From the NCBI GenBank assembly GCA_022822905.1, contig JAJDYE010000027.1:62001-126000 (forward strand): a DNA stretch of 64,000 nucleotides. Reading direction: 5' to 3'. Source of the DNA: Acidimicrobiia bacterium (GTDB lineage Bacteria; Actinomycetota; Acidimicrobiia; Acidimicrobiales; Bin134). Both the position numbers and the translations under genes were made by a program. The notes beneath the pieces were generated by a model that was given only the letters and a program-made list of their open reading frames with translations, was not told the origin of the DNA and searched no databases. How positions within the stretch are numbered: the stretch's first letter is position 1; every line of letters begins with the position of its first letter. Below are positions 61,113-64,000 of this stretch, piece by piece.

Positions 61113-63491
61113 CTAACTGACTTCGGCCGTGGTGGCGATGATGGATCGCCGGTCGTAGGGGGCGGTTTCGCCGGCGAGGTCGACCGGGATCACGCGCATG
61201 GCAGAGTCGTATGGTGAGCCCCCAACTCGGAAGGTGAACGTTCCGGGCTCGGTAACGAGAGCCATGTCGAGGCCGTGGAAGGCCAGTCGGCTGGGGTGGA
61301 TGGTGAAGGTGACGGTGCGGGACTCTCCGGCGGGGATGGAGATCCGGGTGAATCCGATCAGCTCGCGGATCGGCCGAGCTACCGATGCGACCTCGTCGGT
61401 GGCATAGAGCTGCACGACCTCATCACCGTCGCTTGATCCGGTGTTGGAAATGGGCACTGCAATCGTGGTGGCTTCAGTTGTCGACCCGGGTGTCACTGAG
61501 GGCTCGCCATATTCAAACGTGGTGTACGACAGGCCGTGCCCGAACCAATAGAACGCGTCGGATTCACAATCGACATAGCTGCCGTAGAACTCCGACCGGT
61601 CGCCCCGTCGCCGCATGTCATAGTGCAGCGGAACCTGACCGACGTGTTTGGGCAGAGAGACCGGGAGACGTCCCGCAGGGTTGACGGCACCAACCAGCAC
61701 ATCGGCAATGGCCGCGCCACCTTCCTCGCCAGGAAGGATCGACCAGAGCAGGGCATTGGCGGCCGCAGCCTCATCGGCGAGGGTATGGACCCGTCCACTG
61801 ATCACGACGACGACGGTTGGGGTGCCGGTGGCCGCGACCTCGGCTACGAGTTGCGACTGCACTCCGGGAAGGCCCAGGTGGGTGGCGTCGCGGGCCTCAC
61901 CGACGGTGGCGTCGGCAACCAGCCCCGAGCGGGCGCCAACGCACACAATGGCGACGTCGGCTGAGGCCGCGGCGGCAACGGCATCCCCGATTCCCGATAC
62001 GTCGTCGCCGGTATCAGCGCACCCTGCTACGTAAACGACCTCGGCGCCGGATAGAGCGGCCCGCAAGCCTTGGAGCGGCGTCACATGGGGGGTGAAGTGC
62101 GGTCCCGGGGAGAACGTGCCACCGGCCTCGGGCAGCTGGTCGAGCCCTTGCTCCATGCCGAGAGCCTCCATGGCCTCCAGCATTTCTGCACTGCGGTTCT
62201 GGTAGATGATCTCCAGATGGGCGGGATAGTGGTAGTCGCCCTGGAGAAGCCGAGGATCGTCGGCGTGGGGGCCGATGACCGCCACTTGTGAGATCGAGGG
62301 GTCGAGAGGCAGCACTCCATCGTTTTCCACCAGGATCACCCCTTCAGCGGCAGCCCGCCGGGCCAACGCCCTCTGGTCGGGGGTGTCGAAGACGTTGGGT
62401 GCAGATTCGGCGTCCACATAGGGGTTCTCAAACAGCCCGAGCCGGAACTTTTGGGCCAGCACCCGTGCACACGACTCGTCGATGATTGACTCGTCGATTC
62501 GGCCTTCTTGGACTGCGGTTGGAAGGTGCTTGTAGCAGTCGAGGGCGGGGAGCTCGATATCGAGGCCCGCGCTGAGAGCTTGGATGGCCGACTCAGTGGG
62601 ATCTGCCGCGGTCATGTGGTTGAAGTGCAGTTGCATGACCGCGAAGTAGTCGGCCACCACCGTGCCGTCGAAGCCCAGTTCGCCGCGCAATAGGTCAGTG
62701 AGCAGCGCCCGGCTGGCCGCTACTGGCACGCCATCGATCGAGGAGTAGCTGTTCATTATCGATGCCAGGCCAGCCTCGCGGATGGCGGCCGCGAACGGCT
62801 CGGCGTACACCTCGCGTAGCTCTCGATCGCCGAGGTGGACAGGCGCTTGATTCCGACCCCCGAGGGAGTATCCGTAGCCGAGGAAGTGCTTGCCGGTACA
62901 CACAACGCCGTTGGCCAAATTGTCGGTCTGGAGCCCTCGCACATAGGCCACTCCCATTCGGGCGCACAGCTCGGGAGATTCTCCGTAGGTCTCCTCCACT
63001 CGGCCCCATCGGGGATCCCGGGCCACGTCCAGTACGGGGGAGAGGTTGTGGCGGGCGCCAACGGCGGTCATCTGGATGCGGATCACCTCGGCCACCTCGG
63101 CCATGAGATTGACATTCCAGGTGGCGGCTAGGCCCAGCCCTTGGGGGAACGTGGTGGCGCCGCGGTGGAGGAAGCCGCCGACGCCCTCCTCGTGGATCAC
63201 CGTGGGGATCCCCAGTCGGGTGCGTTCCACCAGCACTCTCTGGATGTCGTTGCCGAGCTGGGCCGATTCGTTGGCCAAAAGGCCGGTGCTTGCGCCGATA
63301 CGGGTGACTTGGCCGATGCCGTCGGCCAGCATCTCGGCTGCATGGTCGGCGTCGAAGGTCTCGTTTTGAACTAGCGCAGTGAGCCAAATCGCTCCGAGCT
63401 GGGCCATCTTCTCCTCCAGTGTCATGCGCCCAAGGAGGTCGGCTACTCGCTCGTCGATGGCTGCGCTCGGATCGCGGTACGTCTCAGTCAT
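61113..63491 (-). CDS. glycoside hydrolase family 3 beta-glycosidase
   Basis: This 792-aa GH3 enzyme runs from RVADLLGRMTLEEKMAQL at the N-terminus, through FPQGLGLAATWNVNL, DPRWGRVEETYGE and KHFLGYG, to GFDGTVVADYFAV with the catalytic Asp. An (alpha/beta)6 sandwich domain follows (VAVIGPHADD), then a FnIII-like C-terminal domain (ESRTVTFTI). The ADY rather than SDW around the nucleophile suggests a xylosidase- or arabinosidase-like specificity. No signal peptide when started at the ATG at 63491, which has AAGGAGAG before it. Cytoplasmic. Confidence 0.94.
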   Translation of the reverse strand: MTETYRDPSAAIDERVADLLGRMTLEEKMAQLGAIWLTALVQNETFDADHAAEMLADGIGQVTRIGASTGLLANESAQLGNDIQRVLVERTRLGIPTVIHEEGVGGFLHRGATTFPQGLGLAATWNVNLMAEVAEVIRIQMTAVGARHNLSPVLDVARDPRWGRVEETYGESPELCARMGVAYVRGLQTDNLANGVVCTGKHFLGYGYSLGGRNQAPVHLGDRELREVYAEPFAAAIREAGLASIMNSYSSIDGVPVAASRALLTDLLRGELGFDGTVVADYFAVMQLHFNHMTAADPTESAIQALSAGLDIELPALDCYKHLPTAVQEGRIDESIIDESCARVLAQKFRLGLFENPYVDAESAPNVFDTPDQRALARRAAAEGVILVENDGVLPLDPSISQVAVIGPHADDPRLLQGDYHYPAHLEIIYQNRSAEMLEAMEALGMEQGLDQLPEAGGTFSPGPHFTPHVTPLQGLRAALSGAEVVYVAGCADTGDDVSGIGDAVAAAASADVAIVCVGARSGLVADATVGEARDATHLGLPGVQSQLVAEVAATGTPTVVVVISGRVHTLADEAAAANALLWSILPGEEGGAAIADVLVGAVNPAGRLPVSLPKHVGQVPLHYDMRRRGDRSEFYGSYVDCESDAFYWFGHGLSYTTFEYGEPSVTPGSTTEATTIAVPISNTGSSDGDEVVQLYATDEVASVARPIRELIGFTRISIPAGESRTVTFTIHPSRLAFHGLDMALVTEPGTFTFRVGGSPYDSAMRVIPVDLAGETAPYDRRSIIATTAEVS

Positions 63492-63574
63492 GGAGTCTCT
63501 CCTTGGTGGCTGTCTCTGCTTATCACTCCTGCAAGCGGGGCATGATGCCCTGGTGCAAGCGGTGAAGGCCGTAC

Positions 63575-64000
63575 TCACACCACCTGGCGGAGGATGAGGG
63601 CGATGCCGCCGGCGAGGGCGACGAGGAGCACAGCGGGGCGGAACCAGGCTCGATCGAGCAATGGACGTACAAAGCGGGCCAAGAACAGCCCCAGAATGAT
63701 GCCGGGGATGAGCCAGCCGATGAGTTCGATCTCGTACAGGCCGAACTCGCCGGTGGCGAGGAGCCCGATCAAGGCGGCAACCGCCACCATCAGGAATACG
63801 GTGCCAACTGTGCCTCGCAGTGTCGCCGGCTTCATGTCGCTGAAGGTGAGCACGAATGCGGGGCCCGGCAAGGCAGCGGTCATGCTTGAGAATCCAACTC
63901 CCATTCCGGTGGCAACCTCCACCCTTGGCGTCCGGGCAATCCGAAATCCGCAGAGAAGAGATAGGGCGCCGGCGGCGGCAAGGCTTCCGACCAGGAGCGC
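63575..64000 (-). CDS. TauE/SafE-family permease, 5' end beyond the window
   Basis: The C-terminal 141 residues of a membrane protein of the TauE/SafE (sulfite/organosulfonate exporter) family are visible, with the family's GMGVGFSSMTAALPGPAFVLTFSD-type loop and about four membrane helices. The frame stays open to position 64000, so the start is outside; an internal GTG at 63922 should not be taken as the start. Strand and position suggest a gene upstream of the GH3 gene, which begins 84 bp after its stop. Confidence 0.82.
   Translation of the reverse strand, partial: ALLVGSLAAAGALSLLCGFRIARTPRVEVATGMGVGFSSMTAALPGPAFVLTFSDMKPATLRGTVGTVFLMVAVAALIGLLATGEFGLYEIELIGWLIPGIILGLFLARFVRPLLDRAWFRPAVLLVALAGGIALILRQVV

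Overview
The window is GC-rich, compactly coded DNA of actinobacterial type. It has many GTG/TTG starts, 4-nt stop/start overlaps, a furA-katG pair, an Ltp-type thiolase with a DUF35 partner, a DUF385 (F420-family) domain and three cytochromes P450. The mixture of central metabolism with scattered lipid/xenobiotic-type degradation genes suggests an environmental member of the Acidimicrobiia. That placement is inference from gene content; no rRNA or phylogenetic marker was tested. No stretch longer than about 300 bases lacks a gene, gene remnant or RNA gene.

Layout. 43-1542: two back-to-back toxin-antitoxin (TA) modules. 1539-5538: an amidohydrolase, then gap-pgk-tpiA. 5599-9848: a minus-strand block (Baeyer-Villiger-type monooxygenase, P450, M23 peptidase) separating tpiA from secG. 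9910-14227: secG, acyl-CoA dehydrogenase, acyl-CoA ligase, cold-shock protein, phosphodiesterase. 14283-16959: furA-katG. 17055-27662: an accessory region built around tRNA-Leu(GAG). A 95-bp direct repeat containing the tRNA promoter and 5' part lies at both ends of a 5-kb island; the left tRNA copy is broken and the right one intact. The island and its right flank hold AbiE, two near-identical phd-vapC copies, two live mazEF-type modules, a live parDE, and dead fragments of mazEF, parE and parDE. A DUF1214 protein and an S-adenosylhomocysteinase-like protein sit between them.

27728-42519: a sulfatase and a TPP enzyme border a catabolic locus. It comprises a carbohydrate-type ABC importer, an SMP-30 lactonase, an IclR regulator, a fold-III PLP ammonia-lyase, a KDPG aldolase, a PfkB sugar-acid kinase, an N-acyl-D-amino-acid deacylase and RidA. 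Read together these encode a plausible complete route for an N-acylated 2-amino aldonic acid such as N-acetyl-D-glucosaminate: import, lactone opening, deacylation, ammonia elimination helped by RidA, phosphorylation, and cleavage to pyruvate and glyceraldehyde-3-phosphate. Two promoter regions 9.4 kb apart each carry a pair of related 15-bp sites spaced exactly 20 bp, so I propose one IclR-controlled regulon.

42590-49706: another VapBC module, an epimerase, a P450, an SDR-DUF385 fusion, a SnoaL protein, a second DUF1214 protein and an HTH-nucleotidyltransferase TA pair under a perfect palindrome. 49713-61098: a third DUF1214 protein, a TauD-type dioxygenase, a P450, a tandem double-domain family III CoA-transferase, two COG2159-type amidohydrolases, an Ltp-type thiolase with its DUF35 partner, an SDR and a cupin. 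This looks like degradation of CoA-activated lipid or aromatic compounds. 61113-64000: a GH3 glycosidase and a TauE/SafE permease cut by the window edge.

Counting live and decayed copies there are about 13 TA loci. Several antitoxin genes, and some other genes, have a -10-like hexamer 6-8 nt before the start codon, which suggests leaderless mRNAs.
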